From contig CATKHK010000065.1 of assembly GCA_949751835.1 (NCBI GenBank), forward strand, positions 62,001-126,000: 64,000 nucleotides of DNA, written 5' to 3'. Within the stretch, counting starts at the first letter, position 1, and every line of letters starts with the position of its first letter. Position numbers and translations under genes: made by a program. The stretch comes from Blepharisma japonicum. Taxonomy: Eukaryota > Ciliophora > Heterotrichea > Heterotrichida > Blepharismidae. The notes beneath the pieces are model-generated. The model was given only the letters and a program-made list of their open reading frames with translations, was not told the origin of the DNA and ran no database searches. This document shows, in pieces, positions 24,601 to 35,167 of the stretch.

Positions 24601-25262
24601 AAATCTTTTCCAACTCCATACAAAATTCCTTGATTAAAATCATACATGTCAATATTGCTCATTGCAAATTGCTTTTCCAGATCATTTGTTGACAAACTTC
24701 ACTGAAAGATTGTCCCTTCTCCAAAGCATGTCAAAATTGATTGCCCATCTGGACTGAATTTTACCATTGAATAGCTGTTGGATCTTGCAAACATAGTTCT
24801 AATTTTCTTTCAATTGTTCATATCCCAGATCACTACAGCATCTGAGGAGTAGCTTAAAATGCTTTTTCTTATATGGTTGATGTCAAAGCCTTTTATTTCG
24901 AATTTATGATCAAAAAATGATCCAACCTTTTGACCATTCGAACTATAAATTTCTAGTCCTTTTGGCTTTAAAGCTAATAGTAAATAGTCATTTTCAGGAG
25001 TGATGAGAAGCTTGGAAACTTGAGAAGATTTACGAACTGGCTGAAAGAATCGGTTTTGTGATAGGAGGAATTGAGTTGTATTACCTCGTGTGTCTGATGT
25101 ATAGAGAATTTCTGAGGAGGATGCGTAAAAAGAGGTTGCTGAAGCAGGAGTTGAAGAAGAGGGAGAAAAATCAATTGAAAGAAAAAGACCATCTGGAGAT
25201 GGGTCAGGTTTCTTAGGCCAAATTCTTCCGGAAGGCGCTGAAATAGTCAATGTATTTGCCAT
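21651..25262 (-). CDS. TBC1D31: TBC1D31 (WDR67) homologue
   Basis: A 1,203-aa frame from ATG 25262 to stop 21651, reading TGA as Trp. N-terminal WD40-type repeats fill residues ~1-320 (VVIWDMNNW, FSPDGQSILTCFGEGTIFQW; both final Trp are TGA). The TBC region follows at ~405-690: HRSLIWRFLLQTPGNREAF, CSALAYWSPFFGE (Trp = TGA), LSCFEVVASVIVHWSQHWFE. From ~690 to 1075 there is a long charged coiled coil, then a Ser-rich tail. This order (WD40, TBC, coiled coil) and the ALA-WSP-F/FEVVA blocks match TBC1D31, a centriolar-satellite/basal-body protein in animals. The canonical TBC Arg finger and Gln finger were not recognised, so Rab-GAP activity should not be assumed. It diverges from the dynamin gene across 302 bp. 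Confidence 0.9.
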
Positions 25263-25564
25263 TTTGAGTTTTTAAATTGTTTGAATTTGCATGTAATTAA
25301 AAGATTTATTTCTATGCAAATTTGTCATAGCATTGCATTTTCTCCATAATATGCTAAAGATTTTTTTCCATTCCATTTAGATTATATTAGAATTATTATA
25401 AAAATGTAGAGACAAGATGATCCATATTAATCAATTGCATAAATTTTTACTTTAGTTTTGAAATCTACTAATTTTTTCACAACGATTTCTTACATCATTA
25501 TTTATTCCTTCAAAATAACTGTCCTGAAGCCATCATCTGACACTATTACAATGATGCTATAAAT
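25263..25564. promoter_or_regulatory. Shared divergent promoter region
   Basis: 302 bp between the divergent starts of the TBC1D31 homologue (minus) and the dynamin-related gene (plus). AT-rich with no ORF. It must contain both promoters, but no specific motif can be defended by eye. Confidence 0.5.
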
Positions 25565-27601
25565 ATGGAAAAGCTTATTCCCATTATCAACAGATTGCAA
25601 GATACCCTTTTGTCTGCAAATATTCCTAATTCAATCAGTTTACCTCAAATTGTCGTTGTCGGCTCTCAATCATCTGGCAAGAGCAGCGTTTTAGAAAGTA
25701 TTGTAGGAAGAGATTTTTTACCCCGAGGATCAGGGATTGTAACTCGATGCCCTTTGCAGCTGAAACTTGTACGGATTAATGAAGATGAAGAATATGGCAT
25801 TTTCTCTCATGTGGGCGACTGTAAGTTTACTGATTTCAGCCTGATTCGTGACGAAATTATTAATCGAACCCAAGAATTAACAGGAAATGGGAAAGGGATC
25901 ACAACAAAACCAATTGATCTGACTGTCTACTCACCAAGAGTGCTTGATATTAGCTTAGTGGATTTGCCTGGGATTGTGAAAATTTCTGTTTCAGGGCAAA
26001 GTGAAGTGATTGCAAAACAAATCAGACAAATGATTATTGAGTATATTCAAAACCCAAATGCTATTATTTTAGCTGTATCTCCTGCTAATAATGATTTAGC
26101 TAACTCAGATGCTCTGCACATTGCACAGATGGTAGATCCCAGAGGAGAAAGAACTTTAGGGGTGCTAACAAAAATCGATATTATGGATAGAGGCACAGAT
26201 GCTCTGAGCATGCTGAATGGATCTGTTTTTCCACTAAGATTAGGCTATGTAGGAATTATTTGTAGAAGCCAAGAAGACATAAATAATGGAATGCCGATGG
26301 ACATTCATTCACAATTAGAAGACAGATTTTTCAAGGAAAGTCCTATCTATGGACGAATTTCAGACAAACTTGGAGTACGCTATTTAAGAACAAGGCTCAA
26401 TAAACTTCTTATGGATCATATAAACGCCACACTTCCAGAAGTCAAAAAAAATATCATGGACTTGCTTCAAGCAGTAGAATCAGAACTAGAATCCTATGGA
26501 CAAATTATTAACGAAAAAGAAGAGAAATCGGCATTTTTGCTAAACATTATCCAAAAAGTTGTAAAAAGCTACCATGATAACATTGCTGGGAAAAATCTAA
26601 AAAATGTGACTGAAGAATTGCTTGGAGGGGCAAGAATTAACTATATTTTTCACTCAACTTTTAAAAATATGATTAGTAGTATCAATCCACTAGACGAAGT
26701 GTCAGATCAAGATATTAGAACTGCTATTATGAACTCTAGTGGACTAAGAGGATCATTATTTGTCCCAGAAGCTGCTTTTGAAGTCTTAATTAAACAGCAA
26801 ATCCCTAGACTTAAAGATCCTAGTCTAAGATGTATGAGCCTTGTCTACGAAGAACTAAAACAGATTATATATAAACTTGACATCCCAGAGCTCGAAAGAT
26901 TTTCCAATTTAAAAGAAAAGGTCAGTGAAGTCATCAACAATCTGTTGTCAAGATGTCTTGAACCTACCGGGCACATGATTTCTGACATAGTCGAAGTAGA
27001 AATGGGCTATATCAATTCCAAGCATCCACAATTTATAGGCGGGACAAATGCTATTCTTGAGCTCCAAAACGTTATAAAATCCCCTTCACAAGATATGCTT
27101 ATTGATAAAAAACCTGTCACGCCTGTGCCTGCAAGAAGAGAGGAAACACCTCCACCTTCTTCATCATTTTGACCTTTCTCGAGAAGCCAAACTAGGCCTC
27201 AAAGGGAGCTCAAATTTGAAGACTTGGAAAATGAACGCCAAGACAATTCTGGCCCACCTATGAGAATAAGAGCAAATATGAATCCGACACAAGAAGAATC
27301 CCAACAAACTGAACTTATTAAAATTTTGATAAAATCATATTACAATATTGTGAAAACAAACGTATCTGATTTGGTTCCAAAGACCATTATGGGGTTTTTG
27401 GTGAACAAATCCAGAGAAGAACTTCAAAGAGAGCTAGTTAAAGAACTCTACAAAGATAGCTTATACGATCTATTATTAGAAGAAGCTGGAAATATAGGTC
27501 CGAGAAGAGAAAAATGCGTTAAGATTGCGACTGGGCTTAGAAAGGCTATAGATATTTTGAATGAAGTTCGAGAATACAGAATAGCAGATTGTTCCCAATA
27601 G
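25565..27601 (+). CDS. Dynamin-related GTPase (DRP1/Vps1 class)
   Basis: 678 aa, ATG 25565 to TAG 27599-27601, with one TGA (27173-27175, FWPFSRS) read as Trp. The GTPase domain shows the P-loop GSQSSGKSS (residues 33-41), switch I GIVTRCPLQL (Cys where most family members have Arg), switch II VDLPG, and G4 TKID in LTKIDIMDRGTDA. A middle/stalk domain follows to ~510, then a Pro/Ser-rich linker without a PH domain, and a C-terminal GED (~570-678, ELIKILIKSYYNIVKTNVSD). Lack of PH and proline-rich C-terminal domains places it with DRP1/Vps1-type proteins that divide mitochondria or peroxisomes or act in endocytosis. Which membrane is not readable from sequence; ciliates have lineage-specific endocytic DRPs. 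Confidence 0.95.
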
Positions 27602-27696
27602 CATATATAAATTTACTAATAAAATGCTTATTTATAAGTCATATTTATCAAAATCATTATAAAATTGTGAAAATAATATAAGCTTTCTTAAATTAT

Positions 27697-29100
27697 CTAA
27701 ACCAAAAGTACAACTTCATCAGGAAAACACTCGAACACCAGAATCTCATTTTCATCGTCTAGCTTTTTCTCTAGTTCTCTTACTTCTTCTTGATGCTTTT
27801 TTGCGTTGAATTCCATAACTTCACTGGTATTTAATGTACTGCTTGCTTGGTCTCTTGGATGGAAAAGATGTGCACACATGTCCAAGATGATTTTTCTGTT
27901 TTCTGGATCTTCATTTTCCAGCTCTGAAGACTTCACGCTATAGTTTTCTACGAATTCTGAAATTCTATCGTTAAATCCTGTGTTTTCTTGCTGTGCTGCA
28001 AATCGATCATTTGCCATAGAAGTTAGAGAAATTAATAAATGAATGATAACGCAGCTTTCGACGCCTTCTGCTTGGATCATTTCTAAGAGGCTTTGCATTA
28101 CACCTGAAGCATCTGATTGGTGGGTCTCTAAATAGAGGAGGCCAGAATGACTGCTGATTAAAGAGGATAGTAAAGCGCTCCCGTAATCAAGGGAATATGG
28201 GTGCATGTACTCTTTTTGCAGTATATGCCTTTCAAGAATTTCTTTTGTGAGCCATTGAATGGCTTCTTGCTCTACTAAATGACTGACAACTGCTTCATTT
28301 CATAAGGACATTTTTTGAAAAATTCCTAATACAAATCGCTGACCTAGACTACCTGGAGCTTCTTGTGTTAAGATTTCAGTAAAAGCGATAATTATTTGTT
28401 GATAGTTTTGCTTAAGTGCTGCTGTAACACCCTTTGGGATAGAAACCATTACAGAAACCAAAGCCAAAATATTAATTTTCATAGAACCTTGTGTATTCTT
28501 TAATAATCATACTAAATGCCCTGCAAATGGGTCAACTTTCACTATCACTTCGACAATTTTCCTTCTATGTTTCGGTGAAACAGCCAAAGCTGCTGTTCTT
28601 ATTTTTGCCAGTTGCTCCTTAAGTCCAGCAAATTCGCGATTTTTAAAAGCGCTTTGGATTTTGTTTTTCAAGCTTTTTAGCTCAGCTTCTCCTACAATTT
28701 CTAGAGCTTCTTTTTCTTCTATACGACAATCGCTCATAAATAATTGGTTATATCTCGTCAACTGTTCTTTGTAAACATCAGTTGCTTCTTTCATTATATT
28801 TATGCTTTCTAGTTTTTGAGTTGCATCAATTGCAAGGGCTAATAGCTGTTTTCCAGCATGTATGACTATATTGTAGTTTTTTTCTATAAGTTTGAATTGC
28901 TTTTCTTTTAGCGCTTCCCTTGCCGCTATGGCTGCTTCACCTTTTGATAGTGCGTAAATTTTAGGCATTGATGGGATATCGTCTTCTTTTATACGTTGCT
29001 TTGGAGGTTTAGCTTCTTCTGTGAAGGACTTTAAGGATGCTTGCATATTGTGAAATTGCAAATATTCTTTGATTATTTCTTGAACAAGTCCTTCTTCCAT
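27697..29100 (-). CDS. LisH-domain, armadillo-like helical protein (ARMC9-like)
   Basis: The frame reads through TGA codons at 28299 and 28506 and ends at 27697. ATG 29100 (MEEGLVQEIIKEYLQFHN) is preferred. An upstream in-frame ATG at 29238 would add 46 residues that do not look like protein, and the LisH motif begins right at the chosen start. The product is 467 aa: LisH (~1-35), helical linker, then all-helical repeats (AALKQNYQQIIIAFTEIL; HPYSLDYGSALLSSLISS). The LisH plus armadillo-type layout and the SLDYGSALL block recall ARMC9, a ciliary basal-body/tip protein, but identity is tentative. Other LisH-ARM proteins are possible. It converges with dynamin at 95 bp. Confidence 0.7.
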
Positions 29101-29400
29101 TTTTATTGATAAAAATATTTTGGTGATAGTTATGAGCTGCTTAGTCAAATCAAAGCCTGTAAAATTCGTTATCATGTGTTTCTTAACAGATATTGTATGA
29201 TTTCTAAAGCTTTTTATGAATAATCTATATTCAATCAAAATTATAATTTAAAGAAAAAAGAATAATTGCATAATTACAATTAAATAATTATTAAATAATA
29301 CTTATGGAAGAATGCTGATTTATTCACTATTAATATGAGAAAGTAAGAGCAATTTTTATTCATTTTTTCTGAATAAGAGAATTTTCTTTCATATTATTAC
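29101..29400. promoter_or_regulatory. Divergent promoter region (LisH gene / 7TM-RGS gene)
   Basis: About 300 bp of AT-rich DNA between two divergent genes. The plus-strand gene's true start may lie inside it: ATG 29335 is in the RGS frame but is followed by TAA at 29344 and 29374, and no normal 15/16-nt intron removes them. Confidence 0.4.
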
Positions 29401-30780
29401 TTGGGACAAATAGAAACCTTTTCTCCAATTTATTCTATTGATGATTTTCTTACATGTTTTAAAGATAATGAAAATTTCATAATGCTGTTTTACATTCTAG
29501 GAGGAATTATAACAGCAATATACGTAACAATAGGAGCTCTGCTATTTTTAAAATCCAACAATATACAAATTTTATCGAGATCGCCAATCCTTTTGTACAT
29601 TTCCCACTATGCGAATCTTATCGAGACACTACTGATTCTTCCTGTTGCAACAGCGTTGCATGATCCCGAAGACAGAAGCCACGTATCAGACACAGTTTGG
29701 AGGTTAAGGGAGTGCGGGATTATTGTAGCCCACTATTTGGTTTACATTCCCTATGTCCTTCGTGGATATCGGCTCTTTTTTGTCTTTAATTTAGATAAAG
29801 ACTGAGATGACGCGAATAGCAAATTTAGAAAATATAACTATCGAACTAAGCAAGTTTGGCTTATTAAGATGCTGGGACTTTTAATGATCCCTCCTGTCGT
29901 ATTATGCATTATTATTATGCTCTATCCTCCAGCTGGATATTATTTCCCTATATCAGATAGGCATTATGGTATTGACGAAGACATTGCAGGTGCTATTTAC
30001 GTTTTTGTATGTTTTCTTGAACAGCTATTATTGATTTTTTTAGTATATTACGTACGCAACGTGCATGATGATTTTAACATGACAAACGAGCTCGCTTGGG
30101 TCACCCTCTTTTGGTTTTGCACTCCTATTTTTTCAACATTTTCTCAATTTGATGCAGGAAAATGATTAATCACAACGTTGTTTAGAAATGGGCTACTTAT
30201 GATCAGATCTTCATTAATTCCGTTAATTCTTTCATTTAAATCGAAAGAAAGCTTTGAATCAATCACTTTGGATGTTTTAAACTCTTTGACACTTATAATG
30301 CAGAATGATTTGACTTTAGAAGCTTTTGAGAAGTTTTTAACAACAGAGCATCCTGGAAGATATTCTGATAGCTTTACATATGAGCTCTTTTTGCAAGGAC
30401 TACCATTATTTGAATTTTATATAAAATGTGAGCTTTATTTAAATGACCCAAGTAATCAAAGTTTTTCTGAAATCAAAAACGAATACGAAACTTCTCTCCC
30501 AGAAGAAATATTAGAGATTATCCTAGAAGAAAATATTACCATTGAAAATATAAAAGAAGCAAAAAATCTGTCATTTGATATCTTAGAAAAGTATTTTTAC
30601 CCTAAATTTATGAAAAGCGAGGAATTCAGTGAAGTTCGAAGGAAAATAATAAAACAAGAAATTTATACATTTAGAGTAATGCAGACTTCATTTCACAGTA
30701 ATTTCTATTTAGTTTCTTTGGCAAAAGGGAAAAAATTAAACTCATTAATCCCAAGAAAGAAAGTAGAGAGTGTTTTGTAG
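29401..30780 (+). CDS. 7TM receptor fused to RGS domain
   Basis: The frame 29401-30780 (TAG) is continuous through TGA codons at 29803 and 30163. The start is unresolved: the frame opens after TAA 29374-29376, the first ATG is 29482, and upstream residues (SIDDFLTCFKDNENF) look genuine. Seven hydrophobic segments are seen: MLFYILGGIITAIYVTIGAL, PILLYISHYANLIETLLILP, CGIIVAHYLVYIPYVLRGY, MLGLLMIPPVVLCIIIMLY, GAIYVFVCFLEQLLLIFLVY, AWVTLFWFCTPIF, and LLMIRSSLIPLIL. A C-terminal RGS-like domain of ~140 residues follows (LTLEAFEKFLTTEHPGRYSD ... LPLFEFYIKCELYLNDPSN ... DILEKYFYPKFMKSEEF). RGS domains accelerate GTP hydrolysis on G-alpha. The 7TM-RGS layout is known from Arabidopsis RGS1 and some protists. 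Plasma or ciliary membrane location is inferred. Confidence 0.85.
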
Positions 30781-30808
30781 ATTAAATTTATTATTAAATT
30801 TATACAAA

Positions 30809-32428
30809 TTATTGCTGCATCAGTTTTAAGTCTTCAGCAATAGCAAAATTACAAGCAGTTTGGCTTCGCAAAAATTCTAAAGATACCTTTTCTGCTATTT
30901 CTATCAGTGTTAAGCCATTTTCTTCGCTAACTTCAAAGACTCCTAAATCTGTAATAATCATGTCGACACATTTTTTCCCGGTCAAAGGGAGAGTGCATTC
31001 GTCCATAATTTTTAGACTTTCTCCAGCTATATGTTCCATGCATACAATGCATTTTTTGCAATTTTTTGTGAGTTCCATTGCTCCTCCCATTCCAAAAGCT
31101 CGCTTTCCTGGGATTATTCAATTAGAAATATCTCCATGTTTCGATACTTGGCAAGCACCAAGCATAGTTACATCTATGTGTCCACCTCTAATAATATCGA
31201 AGCTCATATCGCTACTAAAAACAGAACTTCCTATGCTTAAAGTTATTGGCTGTCTGCTTGGATTCATTGAATCTGGGTCAATTTTTTCTCTGCTCGGAAA
31301 ACTGCTCATCCCTAAAACTCCATTTTCGCCATGCAGCAAGACTCCATATTTTTCATCAACATAATTTGAAACTATTGTTGGAATCCCCAGGCCCAAGTTT
31401 ACGCTCATTCCTGGCTTAATTTCTTTAGCAGCTCTTTTGGCAATCCTTAGCCTTTTTTCCAATCTTTCTTGTGATAAGTTGTCTTGGAAAATTTCGACAT
31501 CATTTTCTGTTTTTACAGCTAAAACACCTATGCGTTTTTCATAGTAGTTCACTTTGATAACTCTATCAACATAAATTCCTGGAATGTGGATCATGTCAGG
31601 CGTTAATTCACCATCTTCCACAATTTCTTCTACTTCTGCTATAGTAATTTTTGAAGCTCCAGCCATTAAAGCATTAAAGTTTCTTGCAGTGCTTTTAAAT
31701 ACTAAATTTCCTTTTGAATCTGCTTTCCAAGCTTTTATTAAGCTGAAATCAGCTTTATATGATTTTATCATAAGAAACTTTTGTCCATCAAAATATTTAA
31801 CTTCTGGGATTTCAGAAAATTTTTCAACGCTTTCTCCTCCTAGTGAATACTTTACTGGGACATTGCCAGTTTCTAAGATAGTATCAACACCTGTTGATGT
31901 AAACAATGCAGGAATTCCTGCTCTTGCTGCTCGAACTTTTTCAGTGAAATCTCCTTGTGGAACTATATTTAGTTCGATCTCTCCGTTAAAATATTGGCGA
32001 TTTAACTCACGGCTGCCAATGAAGGTTGTATCAACTACTGAAGCAAGTTTGTTTTTAACAAGCAAACCAGGTCCATAGTCATCTGAGCCTCCAGTACCAG
32101 CAATTATGTGTAAATTTGATATATGCTTCTGCACAAGGCCACGAATCAAGTTTTCAGGGACTCCACACATTCCAAATCCACCAATCATTATCTTACTGCC
32201 ATTATTTATATCAGACAGGATGCTATCTAAGTTGTCAAAAATCTTATTAGGACATAAATGTGTACAAGCTGGCTGATTTTCTTCAAAAAAAGCTGCACTA
32301 GATATCATAGGGTTGCTTTCATTAAAATTGTGATCAAAAGTAAGATTTTGTTCAATGAAGTCAGAGTTTTGCTTATTTCGGTTTTGTAGTGGTAACATAT
32401 TTAATATTAAATTTTTTAATTTAGCCAA
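30809..32428 (-). CDS. OXCT1: Succinyl-CoA:3-oxoacid CoA-transferase, mitochondrial (SCOT)
   Basis: 539 aa from ATG 32428 to TAA 30809. SCOT moves CoA from succinyl-CoA to acetoacetate for ketone-body use. Both halves of the fused eukaryotic enzyme are present: the alpha part (IMIGGFGMCGVPENLIRGL; GTGGSDDYGPGLL) and beta part (INLGLGIP-type NLGLGIPTIVSNYVDE; catalytic-glutamate motif GENGVLGM). The TGA at 31115-31117 falls in GDISNWIIPGK, where the family has an invariant Trp, which is strong evidence for UGA=Trp. The first ~45 residues are basic/hydroxylated with no acidic cluster, consistent with a mitochondrial presequence. Convergent with the RGS gene (28 bp between stops). Confidence 0.95.
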
Positions 32429-33172
32429 TTTTTGTATTTCAATAGCAGATCAGATCAGTATGCCGAAACCCCTATTTTTAGAGTATACAATAGATTTAAT
32501 AATTGAGTTAATTTTATCTAAAATGCCTGCAATATATTATTGATTCAAAAATTAAGAATAGTTGAATTAAAAAATTCATAATTTCATGCATTATATGCCT
32601 ATTTGTGAGCAAGTTCTCATTTCTATCACTCCATTGATTTAAGAGAAAATAATCAATATCCAAACTCTTTATTATAGCTTATTTCCTTAAATAACTTTTT
32701 ATTTATAAGTATTTTATCATTTTCAACTTTAAAATCTGTGATATTATCTTTTTAAGAGCTGTTCTTGTTTTCATTATAAAGAATATTAGTTTCATGCTTC
32801 AAAAATATTTAAATTTAATTTCTATGATAATAAAAATAAATTCTTCGTTCTTAAATTATTGACAAGAAAATTCTGAAGGATCAATAGATGGAATCTATGG
32901 AAATTTATTATATTTGCATAGAATTTAATTCATATGCTTACACAACAAGGATATTGATAAGTTTTAGCGCAATATGAGCACTCGAGACTTCTCATGTGAT
33001 TATGACATATTTGCTGATTTTAAAATATTCTACTCTATCCCTTATTAATTTGACAGCTCTCGTATTTTTACAACAGAATATAGATCAGCTACAGCTCTAT
33101 ATTTAACTAAGAATAAATTTAAGCATTTTACTTATTTGCTAGTAAAATATGTTATACTAGAAATAATCACCT
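32429..33172. other. Intergenic, AT-rich
   Basis: 744 bp without a convincing frame on either strand, TGA considered. It lies upstream of both flanking genes (SCOT minus, Rab7 plus), so it must hold two divergent promoters; no motif stands out. Confidence 0.5.
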
Positions 33173-33784
33173 ATGGCATCAAAGAAGACACAACTAAAAA
33201 TAATTGTCCTCGGAGACTCAGGAGTTGGAAAAACATCGCTATTAAATCGATTTGTTGAAGCTAAATTCACACAGCTATATCGAGCCACAATTGGTGCTGA
33301 TTTTTTGATGAAAGAAATTGAAGTCGAAGGCCAAACTGTAAATTTACAACTTTGGGATACAGCAGGCCAGGAACGATTCCAATCATTAGGGATGAGTTTT
33401 TACAGAGGCGCTGACTGTTGCCTCTTAGTTTATGACATGACTAACCAAAAAACATTTGAAAGCTTAGGAAGCTGGAAAGACGAATTTCTCAAAGCTTCTT
33501 GTCCTGATGACCCTAAAACTTTCCCTTTTATTGTGATTGGAAATAAAAGTGACAGAGAAATTGACAGAGCTATTTCATATAATAGAGCCCAGCAGTGGGC
33601 TAATTCTAATGATGTGGTTTTCCTTGAGGCCTCAGCAAAAGATGATCTAAATGTGAACGAAGCCTTTATTGAAGGTGCAAGAAAGGCTCTGAAACGTGAA
33701 CAAAAAAACCAGTTTATATTAAATACTGCAGTAAACTTAAAAGTTGCAACCCCAGTTAAGAAAAAGAAGACAAAATGTTGTTAG
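33173..33784 (+). CDS. RAB7: Rab7 small GTPase
   Basis: 203 aa, no introns or TGA. All Rab signatures are present: P-loop GDSGVGKTS (residues 14-22), switch I YRATIGADF, WDTAGQERFQSLG, NKSD for guanine specificity, SAK at the end of the G domain, and a C-terminal CC prenylation site after a Lys-rich hypervariable tail (VKKKKTKCC). The RATIGADFLMKE and WDTAGQERFQSLGMSFYRGAD sections are the Rab7 subfamily pattern. Rab7 drives late endosome/phagosome to lysosome traffic; in ciliates it marks food vacuole maturation. Typical length. Confidence 0.96.
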   Translation: MASKKTQLKIIVLGDSGVGKTSLLNRFVEAKFTQLYRATIGADFLMKEIEVEGQTVNLQLWDTAGQERFQSLGMSFYRGADCCLLVYDMTNQKTFESLGSWKDEFLKASCPDDPKTFPFIVIGNKSDREIDRAISYNRAQQWANSNDVVFLEASAKDDLNVNEAFIEGARKALKREQKNQFILNTAVNLKVATPVKKKKTKCC

Positions 33785-34193
33785 AATCATTTAAATTATT
33801 CATAAAAGCAAATTCAAAAATGATTAAAAGTAATAAAATAATTAGCTTCTTTTTCACATTCATAAAGAAATCTCACTATTATAAATTTCATACCACTTAT
33901 TAATGCTCTTGTTTGTCTTAGCAAATCTTTTCTAAACATTTTATTGGCTCTAAGCTAAAGTGCAGTGAATTTCGGTCTATTTTTGGGCAGAATATTAGAG
34001 ATGATGCATTAAATTGAGCTTGATATAATAAACCTTCTAATAAATAATAATAACTTTTGCATCTTCTCATAAACTTTCATCAAATTAAAATCAACAAATG
34101 TCTAACTTTTATGCTTTGGAAAAGATCTTGAACTTCTGGATAGCTTCTAATTAAGGTTCTCAAATAAAATTAAATTCATATGTATTTTAATCA
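33785..34193. other. Intergenic, AT-rich
   Basis: 409 bp; no supported gene or repeat seen. Confidence 0.45.
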
Positions 34194-34632
34194 ATGGAAT
34201 TTTCAGAAGAAGAAATAAATAGACTGCGAAAAGAGGTCGATCATTGGAAATCCTTGTATTTCCAAAGTCTTCAAAGAAATCAAGATCTCGAAGCACAGTT
34301 GGGAACTGGCTATAAGGAGCGCAAACCACCAAGCCATGAACGACCATATCAAAATAGGCAGGAAGATCGCAGACAAGAAGACCGTAGGCAAGAAGACCGC
34401 AGACAAGAAGATCGCAGGTCTTCACCACCTAAAAACAAAACAGGACCCAGTAAATTGTTATTCAGAGTACATAAAAAAGCAAGATCACCAGCTGGATCAG
34501 ATAAAAAATAAATTGAGGCTCGCATGCTCAAATAATGATAAGGCTTTATTAATAGAAGCGATTAATGAAGCAGAAGAAGCTGGAATGAACGATATTGATC
34601 ACGCCAAAAGGAAGCTGAATTCTTTAAGATAA
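34194..34632 (+). CDS. Small charged coiled-coil protein with RQED repeats; one 16-nt intron
   Basis: Two overlapping frames are joined by a 16-nt intron GTAAATTGTTATTCAG at 34450-34465. Exons 34194-34449 and 34466-34632 give 140 aa. Exon 1 starts MEFSEEEINRLRKEVDHWKS (coiled coil) and holds a tandem repeat of 15 bp encoding RQEDR about four times (~34361-34420). Exon 2 encodes YIKKQDHQLDQIKNKLRLAC and AINEAEEAGMNDIDHAKRKL, a helical hairpin of the sort found in ciliate/axonemal small proteins. Without the intron, exon 1 would end at a TAA before the helical part. No known family recognised. Confidence 0.75.
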
Positions 34633-35167
34633 TAAATTCCTTTTGCTTAATAACTAAGGAATAAAGGTAGGCGCATCGGATTAGAGATTTAGATAATTAT
34701 TAATTTTAATAAAGAGAAAAACATTTCTTATAAAATAGATAGCAATGAGAAATTAACGCAATTATCTATTTATGCTGCAAGCCCTTACTTATTTGAAACT
34801 ATTAAATTAAAAGATTTATCATCTTTAATAATCATAATTTTATTAATTATTTTTATCTCTTTAAATTGATGTTCTTCTTGAAACTTAAAACAATCCACAT
34901 GAAAATTTATTTGGCTTTACTATTTCGTCCAAATCTAGCTTAAAATTACCTTCAAACCTTCTAATTGAAATAAAAATTTTTTCAAGTAGCAATATTTACT
35001 ACCTCAAAAGAGAGCTAAATACAAAAACGTTTCCCTCAAAAGCTAACTTCCAAGCATTCTTTTAAAATTACTCAATTTCTGAACTAATCTGAAACAGTAA
35101 ATGTTGACATTTTAAGATATTTTTTATTGTTAAAATTGTTGATATATACAGTGTAATAGTTTAAAAG
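34633..35167. other. Intergenic, AT-rich
   Basis: 535 bp with no supported gene; scattered A/T runs only. Confidence 0.45.
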
